This document shows positions 1 to 8,433 of a DNA stretch of 40,433 nucleotides, piece by piece. The notes under the pieces are model-generated. The model saw nothing but the letters and a program-made list of their open reading frames with translations. It was not told the origin of the DNA and ran no database searches. This DNA comes from Flavobacteriaceae bacterium. Its GTDB lineage: Bacteria > Bacteroidota > Bacteroidia > Flavobacteriales > Flavobacteriaceae. The stretch's first letter is position 1. Every line of letters begins with the position of its first letter. The DNA lies in NCBI GenBank assembly GCA_947452415.1, contig CANGCT010000011.1, positions 1-40,433 on the forward strand. Reading direction: 5' to 3'. Both the position numbers and the translations under genes were made by a program.

Positions 1-1503
1 CAAGAAGTAAAAATTCACGGAAATCAAGCGAAAGCCCTGCAACGTGTAATTTCTAAAATTGGAGTTTCTACCTTGATGACCAACATGACTACTGCAATTG
101 GTTTTGCAACTTTCATGATTACAGGAAACGATTTGCTTTATGAATTTGGGTTGGTGACTTCTATAAATGTTATCACGGTTTACCTGCTTACTTTAGTGGT
201 GGTGCCAATTGTGTACAGTTTTATGTCCATTCCAAAAGAAAAACATTTACACCATTTAACTAAAAATTACCTTTCCTCCATATTAAATTGGGTGGAAAAT
301 ATTGTTCGTCATAAAAGAAAAACTATTTATATTATCTACGGATTATTGCTTGTTTTTAGTTTGATTGGAGTTTCTCAAATGAAAGTTTCTGGAAGTTTAA
401 TTGGTGAAATGCCTAAAGGCGCTTCCTTCTTTAAAGATATTCTATTTTTTGAAAAAGAATTCAACGGGGTACAACCGTTGGAAATTATGATTAACACCGG
501 ACATAAGAAAGGGGTTATGAAATCGTCTACCATCCGAAAAATGGACGAATTGCAAAAAACTATTGACAGTATTCCCGAGTTATCCAAGCCAGTTTCTATT
601 GTAAACTTGGTGAAGTATTCTAAGCAAGCCTACTATAACGGGAATCCGGAATATTATGAATTGCCTACTTCCCAAGAGCAAGCATTCATTTTGAGTTATG
701 CCAAAAATGCTACTAAAAATTCCAAAGAAAATTTAATGAAAAGTTATGTAGATTCTACTGGGCAATATGCCAGAATCACAACTTTCATGAAAGACATTGG
801 AACCGAAGAAATGGCTAAAGTAGAAAAACGATTGAATACTAGAATTAATCAAATTTTTCCAAGTGCTAAATATAAAGTTACCCTTACGGGAAAAGCCTTA
901 GTATTCCAAAAAGGAACAACTTATTTAGTAAACAACCTTATTGAATCTTTAATTTTTGCCATACTACTTATTGCTGGATTGATGACTTATATGTTCCGTT
1001 CTTGGAAGATGATTTTTGCATCGGTGGTAACCAATATATTGCCGTTGTGTATCACCTCTGGATTGATGGGGTATTTCGGAATTCCATTAAAACCTTCTAC
1101 TATTCTAGTGTTTAGTATTGCCTTCGGAATTTCGGTAGACAATGCCATCCAATTTATGGCTAAATACCGCCATGATTTATTGCATAATAATGGCAAAATA
1201 AAAAAATCGGTAGTAAGTGCTTTGCACGAAACAGGCGTTAGCACCTTTTATACTTCTATGGTTTTAATCTTCGGATTTGCCATATTTACTCTTTCTAGTT
1301 TTAGCGGAACCATTGCCCTTGGTGGCTTGATTTCAGTAACGCTTACTTTTGCAATGTTTGCTAATTTATTAGTATTACCAGCATTAGTTTTAACAACTGC
1401 TAAATGGGGCGGCAAAAGAGATGCTAGTGAAAAGCCTGCTATAAACATTCTTCGATCTCATGTGGACGACGAGGAAGAGGGAGACGAAAACCAAGAAAAA
1501 TAA
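1..1503 (+). CDS. RND/MMPL-family exporter, C-terminal part (5' end outside window)
   Basis: The frame is open from base 1, so the gene begins before the window; about 500 C-terminal residues are visible. It opens in a membrane segment (TLMTNMTTAIGFATF), continues through a soluble periplasmic stretch, and ends in a block of five or six hydrophobic segments containing FGISVDNAIQFMAKYRHD, a typical RND motif region with a charged residue inside the membrane domain. The tail is acidic and hydrophilic (DDEEEGDENQEK). The family couples proton flux to export of lipids or hydrophobic compounds across the inner membrane; this looks like the HAE3/MMPL branch rather than AcrB. The substrate cannot be read from the sequence. 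It lies in the same direction as asnS, but a good -7 box between them suggests asnS has its own promoter. Confidence 0.85.
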   Translation, partial: QEVKIHGNQAKALQRVISKIGVSTLMTNMTTAIGFATFMITGNDLLYEFGLVTSINVITVYLLTLVVVPIVYSFMSIPKEKHLHHLTKNYLSSILNWVENIVRHKRKTIYIIYGLLLVFSLIGVSQMKVSGSLIGEMPKGASFFKDILFFEKEFNGVQPLEIMINTGHKKGVMKSSTIRKMDELQKTIDSIPELSKPVSIVNLVKYSKQAYYNGNPEYYELPTSQEQAFILSYAKNATKNSKENLMKSYVDSTGQYARITTFMKDIGTEEMAKVEKRLNTRINQIFPSAKYKVTLTGKALVFQKGTTYLVNNLIESLIFAILLIAGLMTYMFRSWKMIFASVVTNILPLCITSGLMGYFGIPLKPSTILVFSIAFGISVDNAIQFMAKYRHDLLHNNGKIKKSVVSALHETGVSTFYTSMVLIFGFAIFTLSSFSGTIALGGLISVTLTFAMFANLLVLPALVLTTAKWGGKRDASEKPAINILRSHVDDEEEGDENQEK

Positions 1504-1505
1504 TT

Positions 1506-1514
1506 TATATTTGT
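1506..1514 (+). promoter_or_regulatory. Bacteroidota -7 box upstream of asnS
   Basis: TATATTTGT matches TAnnTTTGY and lies 60 bases before the asnS ATG, just after the exporter stop codon. I see no clear -33 TTG partner, since that stretch is the coding end of the exporter. Confidence 0.5.
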
Positions 1515-1574
1515 AAAACGATTTAACTTGTTATTTTAAACAATCTAAAATCGAATTATTCAAAAATCTATATA

Positions 1575-3011
1575 ATGAAACATACTAAAGTTAAAGATTT
1601 ATTAAACAGCACTAAAACGCTACACGAAGTAAATGCAAAAGGTTGGGTTAGAACTTTTAGAAACAACCAATTTATTGCGTTGAATGATGGTTCTACAATT
1701 CATAATATTCAATGTGTAGTGGATTTTGAAAATACTGCCGAAGAAACTTTAAAAAGAATTACTACTGGCGCTGCAGTATCCGTTACTGGAGAATTAGTAG
1801 AAAGTAAAGGTGCTGGTCAGAAATATGAAATTCAAGTTTCTAAATTAGAAATTCTTGGTGATTGTGATGCTGAAAAATTTCCGATACAACCAAAAAACAA
1901 ACCAAGTTTAGATTTTCTTCGTGAAAACGCACATTTACGTGCACGAACTAATATGTTCGGAGCGATAATGAGAGTGCGTTCGGTACTGTCTTTTGCAGTG
2001 CATAACTACTTTCAAGAAAAAGGATTTGTATATGTAAATACGCCAATCATCACAGGTTCGGATGCCGAAGGTGCTGGAGAAATGTTTAAAGTTACTGCTT
2101 TGCCATTTGACGAAACTCCAAAAACCGAAGATGGAAAAGTAAATTACAAAAAAGATTTCTTCGGGAAAGAAACCAACTTAACCGTTTCCGGACAATTGGA
2201 AGCCGAAACGTATGCTATGGCTTTAGGTCAAGTTTATACTTTCGGACCAACTTTTCGTGCTGAAAACTCCAATACTTCGCGCCATTTGGCCGAATTTTGG
2301 ATGATAGAGCCCGAAGTTGCATTCAATGATTTGAACGACAATATGGATTTGGCAGAAGATTTTATTCAAAACGTAATTAAATACACGATGGATAAATGCC
2401 CAGACGATTTGAAATTCTTAGAAGGTCGTTTATTAGACGAAGAAAAAGCAAAACCACAAGCCGAACGCAGCGAAATGGCATTGCTAGAAAAATTAAATTT
2501 TGTTTTAGAAAACAACTTCAAACGCGTTTCTTATACCGAAGCCATCGATATTTTAAGAGATTGTACTCCTAATAAAAAGAAAAAATTCAATTATATTATT
2601 AACGAATGGGGTGCCGATTTACAAAGCGAACACGAACGTTATTTGGTAGAAAAACACTTTAAATGTCCGGTAATTTTATTTGATTATCCTGCAAATATCA
2701 AAGCATTCTACATGCGATTGAACGAAGACGGAAAAACCGTTCGTGCCATGGACATCCTTTTTCCTGGAATTGGAGAAATTGTTGGTGGATCGCAAAGAGA
2801 AGAGCGATTTGATGTTTTGGTTGAAAAAATGAAAGCCCTCGGAATAGACGAAGAAGAGCTCTGGTGGTATTTAGACACCCGAAGATTTGGTTCGGCAGTG
2901 CACTCTGGTTTCGGATTAGGATTTGAAAGATTAGTATTATTCGTAACCGGAATGACCAATATTAGAGATGTAATTCCTTTTCCAAGAACACCTATGAATG
3001 CAGAATTTTAA
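1575..3011 (+). CDS. asnS: asparagine--tRNA ligase
   Basis: Class IIb aminoacyl-tRNA synthetase of 478 residues that charges tRNA-Asn with asparagine in the cytoplasm. The N-terminal ~105 residues form the OB-fold anticodon-binding domain ([18 protein letters not shown]). The catalytic core follows, with class II motif 2 ([16 protein letters not shown]) and motif 3 ([15 protein letters not shown]) near the C terminus. The pattern around the active site fits AsnRS, and there is no GAD insertion as in bacterial AspRS. Length is normal for the family, and the ATG start gives the expected [10 protein letters not shown] beginning. It is followed by rpoN in the same direction, separated by a hairpin-forming repeat. 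Confidence 0.97.
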   Translation: MKHTKVKDLLNSTKTLHEVNAKGWVRTFRNNQFIALNDGSTIHNIQCVVDFENTAEETLKRITTGAAVSVTGELVESKGAGQKYEIQVSKLEILGDCDAEKFPIQPKNKPSLDFLRENAHLRARTNMFGAIMRVRSVLSFAVHNYFQEKGFVYVNTPIITGSDAEGAGEMFKVTALPFDETPKTEDGKVNYKKDFFGKETNLTVSGQLEAETYAMALGQVYTFGPTFRAENSNTSRHLAEFWMIEPEVAFNDLNDNMDLAEDFIQNVIKYTMDKCPDDLKFLEGRLLDEEKAKPQAERSEMALLEKLNFVLENNFKRVSYTEAIDILRDCTPNKKKKFNYIINEWGADLQSEHERYLVEKHFKCPVILFDYPANIKAFYMRLNEDGKTVRAMDILFPGIGEIVGGSQREERFDVLVEKMKALGIDEEELWWYLDTRRFGSAVHSGFGLGFERLVLFVTGMTNIRDVIPFPRTPMNAEF

Positions 3012-3015
3012 TAAT

Positions 3016-3075
3016 AGTTTAGAAGTTTAGAAAATTTAAAAGTTTAGTTCTACTATCTTCTAAACTTTCTAAACT
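3016..3075. repeat. hairpin built from GTTTAGAA-type oligomer repeats between asnS and rpoN
   Basis: The left arm is two copies of AGTTTAGA (3016-3032). The right arm (3058-3075) is its reverse complement with one bulged base, followed by two more degenerate units (CATAAACCTTCTAAACT) running up to the rpoN start. It could act as a terminator or an mRNA end structure, but there is no clean T-tract. The repeated-oligomer construction suggests expansion of a short unit on both arms. Confidence 0.5.
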
Positions 3076-3099
3076 CATAAACCTTCTAAACTCATAAAA

Positions 3100-4563
3100 A
3101 TGTTAAAACAAAACTTACAATTTAAACTATCTCAAAAATTATCTCCACAACAAATCCAGTTGATGAAGCTAATTCAGTTACCTACATTAGCATTTGAGCA
3201 ACGTTTGTTGGAAGAAATAAATGAGAATCCAGCTTTAGAAACCGGAAAAGACGAAGAAGAAGTTTACGAAAAAGACGAGTTCGACAACAATGACGAATAC
3301 GAAGATTATGAAGGCAGCGACAATATAGAAGCCGACGACATAAACATAGACGAATATTTAAGCAACGACGAAACACCCGATTATAAATTACAAACCAATA
3401 ATTACAGTGAAGATGAAGAAAGAGAAAATCCATTTGCATCGCCTGTAAGTTTTCACCAAGATTTAATCAACCAATTAAACACCTTTATACTAAACGATAC
3501 CGACCGAGAAATTGCCGAATTTCTAGTAGGCAGCATAGACGATATGGGCTACATACGTAGAACTGTTCAAGATATTGTAGACGACATGGCGTTCACGCAA
3601 GGAATCTATACCGACGAAAAAAATGTAGAGCGCATGTTACACGTTATTCACGAACTAGAGCCTTCTGGCGTTGGCGCAAGAGATCTACAAGAATGTTTGT
3701 TACTGCAACTCAAGCACAAAACCCCAACCCAAGATATCGCTTTGGCAATGGATATTATTGAAAACCAATTTGAAGCCTTTACCAAAAAGCATTATGACAA
3801 GTTGCTTCAAAAATATGCTATTTCGCAAGAGCAGTTAAAAAAGACCATTCACGAAATAGAAAAACTAAATCCGAAGCCAGGAGGTTCCTTCACCGGAAAC
3901 AATAAAGTTACCGAAAATATCGTTCCCGATTTTGCCATTCGCATCAACGATGGCGAACTAGAACTAACCCTAAACGGACGAAATGCTCCATCCTTGCATG
4001 TCTCTAAAGACTACCAAGAAATGATGCAAACCTATAAAGAATCACGAGATAAATCCAATTCCCAAAAAGATGCAGTGCAATTTATCAAACAAAAATTAGA
4101 TTCTGCCAAATGGTTTATTGACGCCATAAAACAACGTCAAGAAACCCTTTATGTTACCATGAACGCCATTATGCACTTTCAACAAGAGTACTTTTTAGAT
4201 GGCGAAGAAACCAGCCTAAAACCAATGATTCTTAAAGACATTGCCGATATGGTAGGACTAGATATTTCTACCGTATCACGTGTTGCCAACAGCAAATATG
4301 TAGAAACACCCTATGGCACCAAACTCATCAAAGAATTCTTCTCCGAAGCCATGAAAAATGACCAAGGCGAAGATGTTTCTACCTTAGAAATCAAAAAAAT
4401 TCTGCAAAACGTAATCGAAGCCGAAGACAAGCATAAGCCACTTCCTGACGATCAACTTGCTGATATCTTAAAAGAAAAAGGCTACCCAATAGCCCGAAGA
4501 ACCATTGCTAAATATAGAGAGCAACTGGATATTCCTGTAGCAAGAATGCGAAAAAAGATATAG
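3100..4563 (+). CDS. rpoN: RNA polymerase sigma-54 factor
   Basis: Sigma-54 of 487 residues, which directs RNA polymerase to -24/-12 promoters that need an AAA+ activator. Region I is at the N terminus (QFKLSQKLSPQQIQLMKLIQ, glutamine- and leucine-rich, then LLEEINENPALE). A very acidic region II follows (residues ~50-110). The core-binding domain starts near residue 115 (FHQDLINQLN). The helix-turn-helix is near 385-405 (DIADMVGLDISTVSRVANSKYV). The RpoN box ARRTIAKYREQLDIP lies at about 465-479. All regions are present and length is normal. I saw no bEBP activator gene in the window, so its targets lie elsewhere. Confidence 0.96.
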   Translation: MLKQNLQFKLSQKLSPQQIQLMKLIQLPTLAFEQRLLEEINENPALETGKDEEEVYEKDEFDNNDEYEDYEGSDNIEADDINIDEYLSNDETPDYKLQTNNYSEDEERENPFASPVSFHQDLINQLNTFILNDTDREIAEFLVGSIDDMGYIRRTVQDIVDDMAFTQGIYTDEKNVERMLHVIHELEPSGVGARDLQECLLLQLKHKTPTQDIALAMDIIENQFEAFTKKHYDKLLQKYAISQEQLKKTIHEIEKLNPKPGGSFTGNNKVTENIVPDFAIRINDGELELTLNGRNAPSLHVSKDYQEMMQTYKESRDKSNSQKDAVQFIKQKLDSAKWFIDAIKQRQETLYVTMNAIMHFQQEYFLDGEETSLKPMILKDIADMVGLDISTVSRVANSKYVETPYGTKLIKEFFSEAMKNDQGEDVSTLEIKKILQNVIEAEDKHKPLPDDQLADILKEKGYPIARRTIAKYREQLDIPVARMRKKI

Positions 4564-4569
4564 TTTTTT

Positions 4570-4730
4570 CAGTAGCGAACAGCTTGCGCATTTTAGCAAA
4601 GGCAATTCCCGCTATCCGTTGCAATCTGTCATTGCGAGGCACGAAGCAATCCCATTCACCAATAGAATAGCGCAATGCCAGGATTTCCACTTCTATCGGG
4701 GCTAGATAGGTTATGTCTTTTGTGAAATTA
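4570..4730 (+). repeat. dispersed intergenic repeat, copy A (with nested insert)
   Basis: Non-coding stretch after rpoN. It contains GCGCATTTTAGCAAAGGCA, then ATTCCCGCTATCCGTTGCAA, a middle section (4627-4680), then GGATTTCCACTTCTATCGGG and GCTAGATAGGTTATGTCTTTT. Copy B (31218-31326) and copy C (40374-40433, opposite strand) share the GCATTTTAG, ATTCCCGCT and TCAATCGGGGCTAGAAAGGA-like blocks. The outer blocks are imperfect inverted repeats of each other. From memory, similar TATCGGGGCTAG/CCCGCTATCC sequences recur between genes in flavobacterial genomes; no transposase is present. Confidence 0.6.
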
Positions 4731-5074
4731 TTCTTTAAAATTGACTTCCATTTTATTGGATGTAAAAGTGCCTTGAAGGAAATTTTCATCACTAATAATT
4801 TTAGAAATTTCTTCTGGCGAAAGAGAATTTTTTCGATTGGATTTGTCTAAATACAACAATATTTCTATTTCAAATTTATCATTTTCATTAAGATAATATT
4901 CATTATCATCCATTTTAAAATATCGTTTTTTGTTCCAATTGGTTTGGATAGTGAAATTTTGAGTTTCATTAGGTTTAAGGACTACACTATTTTGCAATAA
5001 ATTCTGGTTTTTAAAATCCACGAATCTGAAACAGATAAGGTGATGAAGAAGATAAAGGAATACAATTTTAACAT
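4728..5074 (-). pseudogene. possible frameshifted small secreted protein
   Basis: Reading leftwards, an ATG at 5074 starts a hydrophobic signal-like peptide (MLKLYSFIFFITLSVSDS). That frame stops after 30 codons. A second frame, entered near 5021 (GTG), continues for 97 codons as a hydrophilic protein with QNSVVLKPNETQNFTI and ENDKFEIEILLYLDKS. Joining the two at the serine would give a secreted protein of about 115 residues, so a one-base frameshift is the simplest reading. I do not recognise the family. The alternative is a short GTG-started gene of 97 residues (4728-5021). Sequencing error is also possible. Confidence 0.35.
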
Positions 5075-5112
5075 AAACTGAAAGAATTACTTTTAACGAA
5101 TTTAATAAAAAA

Positions 5113-6093
5113 TTACAATACCATTAAGTTACATCCACGAATGTCTGAATTGTCAAATCTTCCCAAGACTTCAAATGTATTATTAGGATATTTCTTACCT
5201 AAATCTTGAGTAGCAATAAAGGAACACGAATTAATATTGGCTAAATCTATAACATTTATGCCGCCTGTTTTTCCAGTTGCAACATAGGTTAAGGCATCTT
5301 CAGTGTCACGAATTATAATGTTCATCCAGTTTGGACATTCAAAAATTCCGTTTCCTAAAGAATAAGCTTGCGATAATAATTCGGTCATTCCATATTCGGA
5401 ATGGATGCTAGATACTCCGAAACCTTCGCAAAGAATTTCATGTAATTCTTCTCTTATAATTTCTTTCCGTTTACCTTTCATGCCGCCAGTTTCCATGATA
5501 ATGGTATTTTTTAATTGAAATTTTTGTTTTTCAATTAAATCTAATAAAGCATAAGTTACTCCTATTAAAATTACATTTTGACCAGAATTGTCTAGTTCTG
5601 TTAGTTTTAAAATCAGTTCGTCGTAATTATTCAAATAAAAGCCACTGTTTTCATTGTTAGACAATTCCATTAAATCTTTAACCATATAAATTAAAGAGGA
5701 GCCACTGCGCTCTAAATAAGAAGGAAGTAAAGCCAAAACAACATAATCTTCTATGTTTCCGTAAAAATCTGAAAAAGCATTGCGATAACTATTTTCGTAT
5801 AAAGTAACATCTGTAATTAAATGTTTACTAGTCAACATTCCAGTAGTGCCACTGCTAGTAAAAGTCTCTTGTACAAGATCCGAATTAGAAACTACTTCAT
5901 GGCTTTTAAAAAACTGAATTGGCAAAAAAGGTATCTGCTCTAAACTTTTCACACTACCTTTTTCTACATTTAATAATTCGCAAAATTCCCGGTAAACGAG
6001 ATTGTTCTCGTATTGGTAACGAAAAACTTTTAAAGCTATTTTTTCAAATTGCTTTGCATTGGAAATTGTGAAAATATCTTGTGAAGTAATCAA
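5113..6093 (-). CDS. LuxE-like acyl-protein synthetase / acyltransferase
   Basis: 326 residues resembling LuxE (acyl-protein synthetase), a relative of AMP-forming ligases. The adenylate-binding loop TSSGTTG is at residues ~79-85, and a HSEYGMTELLSQAY segment corresponds to the conserved adenylation-family YGxTE motif. LuxE activates a fatty acid and passes it to an acyl acceptor; no luxC, luxD or acyl carrier protein gene is nearby, so the substrate is unknown. The start is TTG at 6093. No in-frame ATG occurs near the N terminus, and a TACTTTTGT -7 box at 6107-6115 places transcription only a few bases upstream of the TTG, which supports it. A terminator separates it from the T9SS gene upstream, so it is probably its own unit. 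Confidence 0.75.
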   Translation of the reverse strand: MITSQDIFTISNAKQFEKIALKVFRYQYENNLVYREFCELLNVEKGSVKSLEQIPFLPIQFFKSHEVVSNSDLVQETFTSSGTTGMLTSKHLITDVTLYENSYRNAFSDFYGNIEDYVVLALLPSYLERSGSSLIYMVKDLMELSNNENSGFYLNNYDELILKLTELDNSGQNVILIGVTYALLDLIEKQKFQLKNTIIMETGGMKGKRKEIIREELHEILCEGFGVSSIHSEYGMTELLSQAYSLGNGIFECPNWMNIIIRDTEDALTYVATGKTGGINVIDLANINSCSFIATQDLGKKYPNNTFEVLGRFDNSDIRGCNLMVL

Positions 6094-6106
6094 GGTTTTA
6101 TTTTTT

Positions 6107-6115
6107 ACAAAAGTA
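6107..6115 (-). promoter_or_regulatory. -7 box for the LuxE-like gene
   Basis: Reads TACTTTTGT on the minus strand (TAnnTTTGY), 14 bases before the TTG start at 6093. It implies a very short leader. Confidence 0.5.
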
Positions 6116-6123
6116 ATAAAAAT

Positions 6124-6152
6124 AAAAAAGCTCCAACGTGAATTGGAGCTTT
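6124..6152 (-). terminator. rho-independent terminator after the T9SS gene
   Basis: 10-bp perfect arms AAAGCTCCAA / TTGGAGCTTT around a 6-base loop, followed on the minus strand by a T-rich run. It ends transcription of 6172-6975 and lies just upstream of the LuxE-like gene's own promoter. Confidence 0.8.
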
Positions 6153-6171
6153 CAAATATTTTTAAAAAGTA

Positions 6172-6975
6172 TTAATTTTTAATAATTTTTCTGCTAGTTT
6201 TTGCAAAATCATTTTGTATCGTTACAAAATAAACTCCTGATGATAAAGACTGAGTATTAATAGCTTCATTACTATTTACTCTATTTGAGCTAAATAATTT
6301 ACCGTCTGTAGAATAAATATTTACTGTAGCTCTAGAAGGCATTTCAATTGTTAAAAAATCTGAAATTACTGTTGCCATTTTTACTTGATTGTCAAAATCT
6401 TTTACTTCAGTAACAGACATTGTTGACTTATCATAAAACATTATATCATCAAAATAAATAATTCCACCATTTGCAGTTGGAGTACCATATGTTCTTAAAC
6501 CTGCTCTTGCAACAGTTGCAGTAGCATTAGGCATTCCTTCTGCTGTGAAAAATTGCCATAAAGGAGAATCTGTAGAATAAGCTGACGCTTGCAAAGAATT
6601 TGTTCCTGTATCAGCAGTAGCTGTTCTAAACTGATTCCAATATTTAAATTGTGCATTTGGTGTATTATCTAAATACCATCCTGAAAACACATAAGTTACG
6701 CCCTGTGTAACAGGTATGTCTGTTGTTTGACTTATTGTTTTGTTAGCAGATGTTGCTGTTCCAGTAGGAGCTGGAGATGTTATTCCACAAGATGAAATTC
6801 CACCATGAACATTAATATCAGAACCTTGAGTAACCGTTGTAGAAGTTGGAATAAACCAGGAATCAGGAACTCCTGCTGTCCAAGTTTCAAAATCACTATT
6901 TGAAATTAAATTGGTTTGTGCATTGGTTGAAGCAGATATAGCAACTAATGACATTAAAATGTAAAGTTTTTTCAT
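6172..6975 (-). CDS. T9SS type A sorting-domain secreted protein
   Basis: 267 residues. A signal peptide (MKKLYILMSLVAISASTNAQ) is followed by a carbohydrate-binding-like jelly-roll region that begins NLISNSDFETWTAGVPDSWF and closes with ANGGIIYFDDIMFYD, the pattern of CBM-type sandwich domains. The last ~75 residues are a type A T9SS sorting domain (VNIYSTDGKLF, SSGVYFVTIQNDFAKTSRKI, ending in KN). Such proteins cross the inner membrane by Sec and the outer membrane by T9SS, and are then released or anchored. No catalytic domain is visible, so it may bind a glycan or act structurally. It is transcribed alone, with a promoter at ~7000 and a terminator at 6124-6152. Confidence 0.85.
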   Translation of the reverse strand: MKKLYILMSLVAISASTNAQTNLISNSDFETWTAGVPDSWFIPTSTTVTQGSDINVHGGISSCGITSPAPTGTATSANKTISQTTDIPVTQGVTYVFSGWYLDNTPNAQFKYWNQFRTATADTGTNSLQASAYSTDSPLWQFFTAEGMPNATATVARAGLRTYGTPTANGGIIYFDDIMFYDKSTMSVTEVKDFDNQVKMATVISDFLTIEMPSRATVNIYSTDGKLFSSNRVNSNEAINTQSLSSGVYFVTIQNDFAKTSRKIIKN

Positions 6976-6996
6976 AATTTTTTTTATAAATTTTTA

Positions 6997-7005
6997 ACAA
7001 AGGTA
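6997..7005 (-). promoter_or_regulatory. -7 box for the T9SS gene
   Basis: TACCTTTGT on the minus strand, an exact TAnnTTTGY match, 22 bases before the ATG at 6975. Confidence 0.55.
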
Positions 7006-7066
7006 ATCACTATTTTTTTAAAATGAAAATTTCAATGTAAAAAAATAGTTAATAATAAATCTTTAA

Positions 7067-7402
7067 TTATCTGACAATTAATTTTCTAGTGGCACTAGTA
7101 TCTCCTTCTTCAATTTTAATAAAATAAACTCCTGGAGATAGTGACGCAACATTTAATTCTTTAGAAGTCAAAATCGTTTGAAGAACTTTTTTTCCTAAAA
7201 CATCAAAAATAGTAATTTGCTTATCGTCGTTAGATTTGGAAGTAATGTATATCTTTCCATTAGTCACAGGATTTGGATAAAAGTTCAATCCTTCAATAGT
7301 ATTTTCCTGTACTCTGGGTTGTTGTTTTGACTCTTGTGCAGAAACACTTATAGTGGCCATACAAAGAAAGAAAAGTAATATATATGAGTAATTTTTTACC
7401 AT
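7067..7402 (-). CDS. minimal T9SS sorting-domain protein (signal peptide plus sorting domain only)
   Basis: 111 residues counted from the ATG at 7402 (MVKNYSYILLFFLCMATISV, ending in a SAQ cleavage site). The longer reading from 7450 adds 16 residues before the signal peptide and is unlikely. After a short linker the whole protein is a type A T9SS sorting domain: LNFYPNPVTNGKIYI, TIFDVLGKKVLQTI, LSPGVYFIKIEEGD and a basic end TRKLIVR. There is no cargo domain. The family is common in T9SS-bearing Bacteroidota, but its role is not known. It could be a remnant of a larger secreted protein or a small surface protein in its own right. Confidence 0.85.
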   Translation of the reverse strand: MVKNYSYILLFFLCMATISVSAQESKQQPRVQENTIEGLNFYPNPVTNGKIYITSKSNDDKQITIFDVLGKKVLQTILTSKELNVASLSPGVYFIKIEEGDTSATRKLIVR

Positions 7403-7708
7403 AGCTTGTAATTCGTGATAGCAAATATATAAAATTATTTCAAATAGCATGCCAAATATCTTCTATTTTGTTATTATTTTTATGCAAATATCTTATTATA
7501 AACGTATTTCTATTTTTAGTAAATAAAAAACTGGCAGTTTATAGTATTTAAAAGCATTAATAAAGAACTATTTACTTTTACTTTATTTTAATTTAGAATA
7601 CTTTTGTTTTAAAATTGTTACTTTAATGTTATGATATTGTTTTACACTTGATTTTTTCTATTGTTTTATGTTATCTTTACAATCGCGCCCGAACAACTTT
7701 TCCCTTTT
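7403..7708. other. AT-rich divergent intergenic region
   Basis: About 300 bases between the minimal T9SS gene and the response regulator, with no credible ORF. The only signal I can name is a weak promoter for the regulator: TTG at 7648-7650 and TATCTTTAC at 7672-7680, 21 bases apart. Confidence 0.5.
7648..7680 (+). promoter_or_regulatory. candidate promoter of the two-component operon
   Basis: -33 TTG (7648-7650), a 21-base spacer, and a near-consensus -7 TATCTTTAC (7672-7680). It lies about 30 bases before the ATG at 7709. Confidence 0.4.
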
Positions 7709-8392
7709 ATGAAAAAAAAAGAAATAAAAATATTATTAGTAGATGATGAGCAAGATATCCTTGAAATTGTGGGATATAATTTAGCTCAGGAAGGATACAT
7801 TATTGTCACTGCTTCTAATGGAAAGGAGGCGATTGCAGTTGCCAAAAAAGAACGTCCACAATTGATAATTATGGATGTCATGATGCCCGAAATGGATGGA
7901 ATGGAAGCCTGTGAAAACATCAGAAAAATTCCAGAATTAAGCAATACTATTATTACGTTTTTAACTGCTAGAAGTGAAGATTACTCGCAAGTTGCAGGTT
8001 TTGATGCAGGGGCAGATGACTATATTGCAAAACCAATAAAACCTAAATTATTAGTTAGTAAAGTTAAAGCACTTTTAAGAAGATTGAAGGAAGATACTTT
8101 TTCAAATGACAATTTAAATGTAGGCGGAATATTAATAAACCGCGAAGAATATAAAATAGTAATGGAAGGCCGTGAAATTGTGCTTCCAAGAAAAGAATTT
8201 GAATTATTTTATTTATTGGCTTCTAAACCTGGAAAAGTATTTAAAAGAGAGGAAATTCTTGATAAAGTATGGGGCAACGATGTTATAGTTGGCGGACGAA
8301 CTATAGATGTTCACATTAGAAAATTACGCGAAAAAATTGGAGATGCTTTTTTCAAAACAATTAAAGGTGTCGGTTATAAATTTGAAGCTTAA
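7709..8392 (+). CDS. OmpR/PhoB-family response regulator
   Basis: 227 residues from the ATG at 7709; an upstream ATG at 7661 would overlap the -7 box and is not needed. The receiver domain (1-~120) has the acidic pair D12/D13, the phospho-acceptor D56 (LIIMDVMMPEMDG), the conserved T (FLTA) and K (DDYIAKPIKP). The C-terminal winged-helix domain (~130-227) has the PhoB/OmpR pattern: LPRKEFELFYLLASKPGKVF, GRTIDVHIRKLREKIG, IKGVGYKFE. It is paired with the histidine kinase 41 bases downstream. In Flavobacteria this pair resembles PhoB/PhoR, but phosphate control cannot be shown here. Confidence 0.93.
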   Translation: MKKKEIKILLVDDEQDILEIVGYNLAQEGYIIVTASNGKEAIAVAKKERPQLIIMDVMMPEMDGMEACENIRKIPELSNTIITFLTARSEDYSQVAGFDAGADDYIAKPIKPKLLVSKVKALLRRLKEDTFSNDNLNVGGILINREEYKIVMEGREIVLPRKEFELFYLLASKPGKVFKREEILDKVWGNDVIVGGRTIDVHIRKLREKIGDAFFKTIKGVGYKFEA

Positions 8393-8433
8393 ATTTTGCT
8401 TACTTTTACATCAAATCAAGATTAGTTATTTAA

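Noticed and set aside
4508..4792. 94-residue minus-strand ORF
   Set aside because: Overlaps the rpoN end and the dispersed repeat; composition is that of a non-coding repeat read through by chance.
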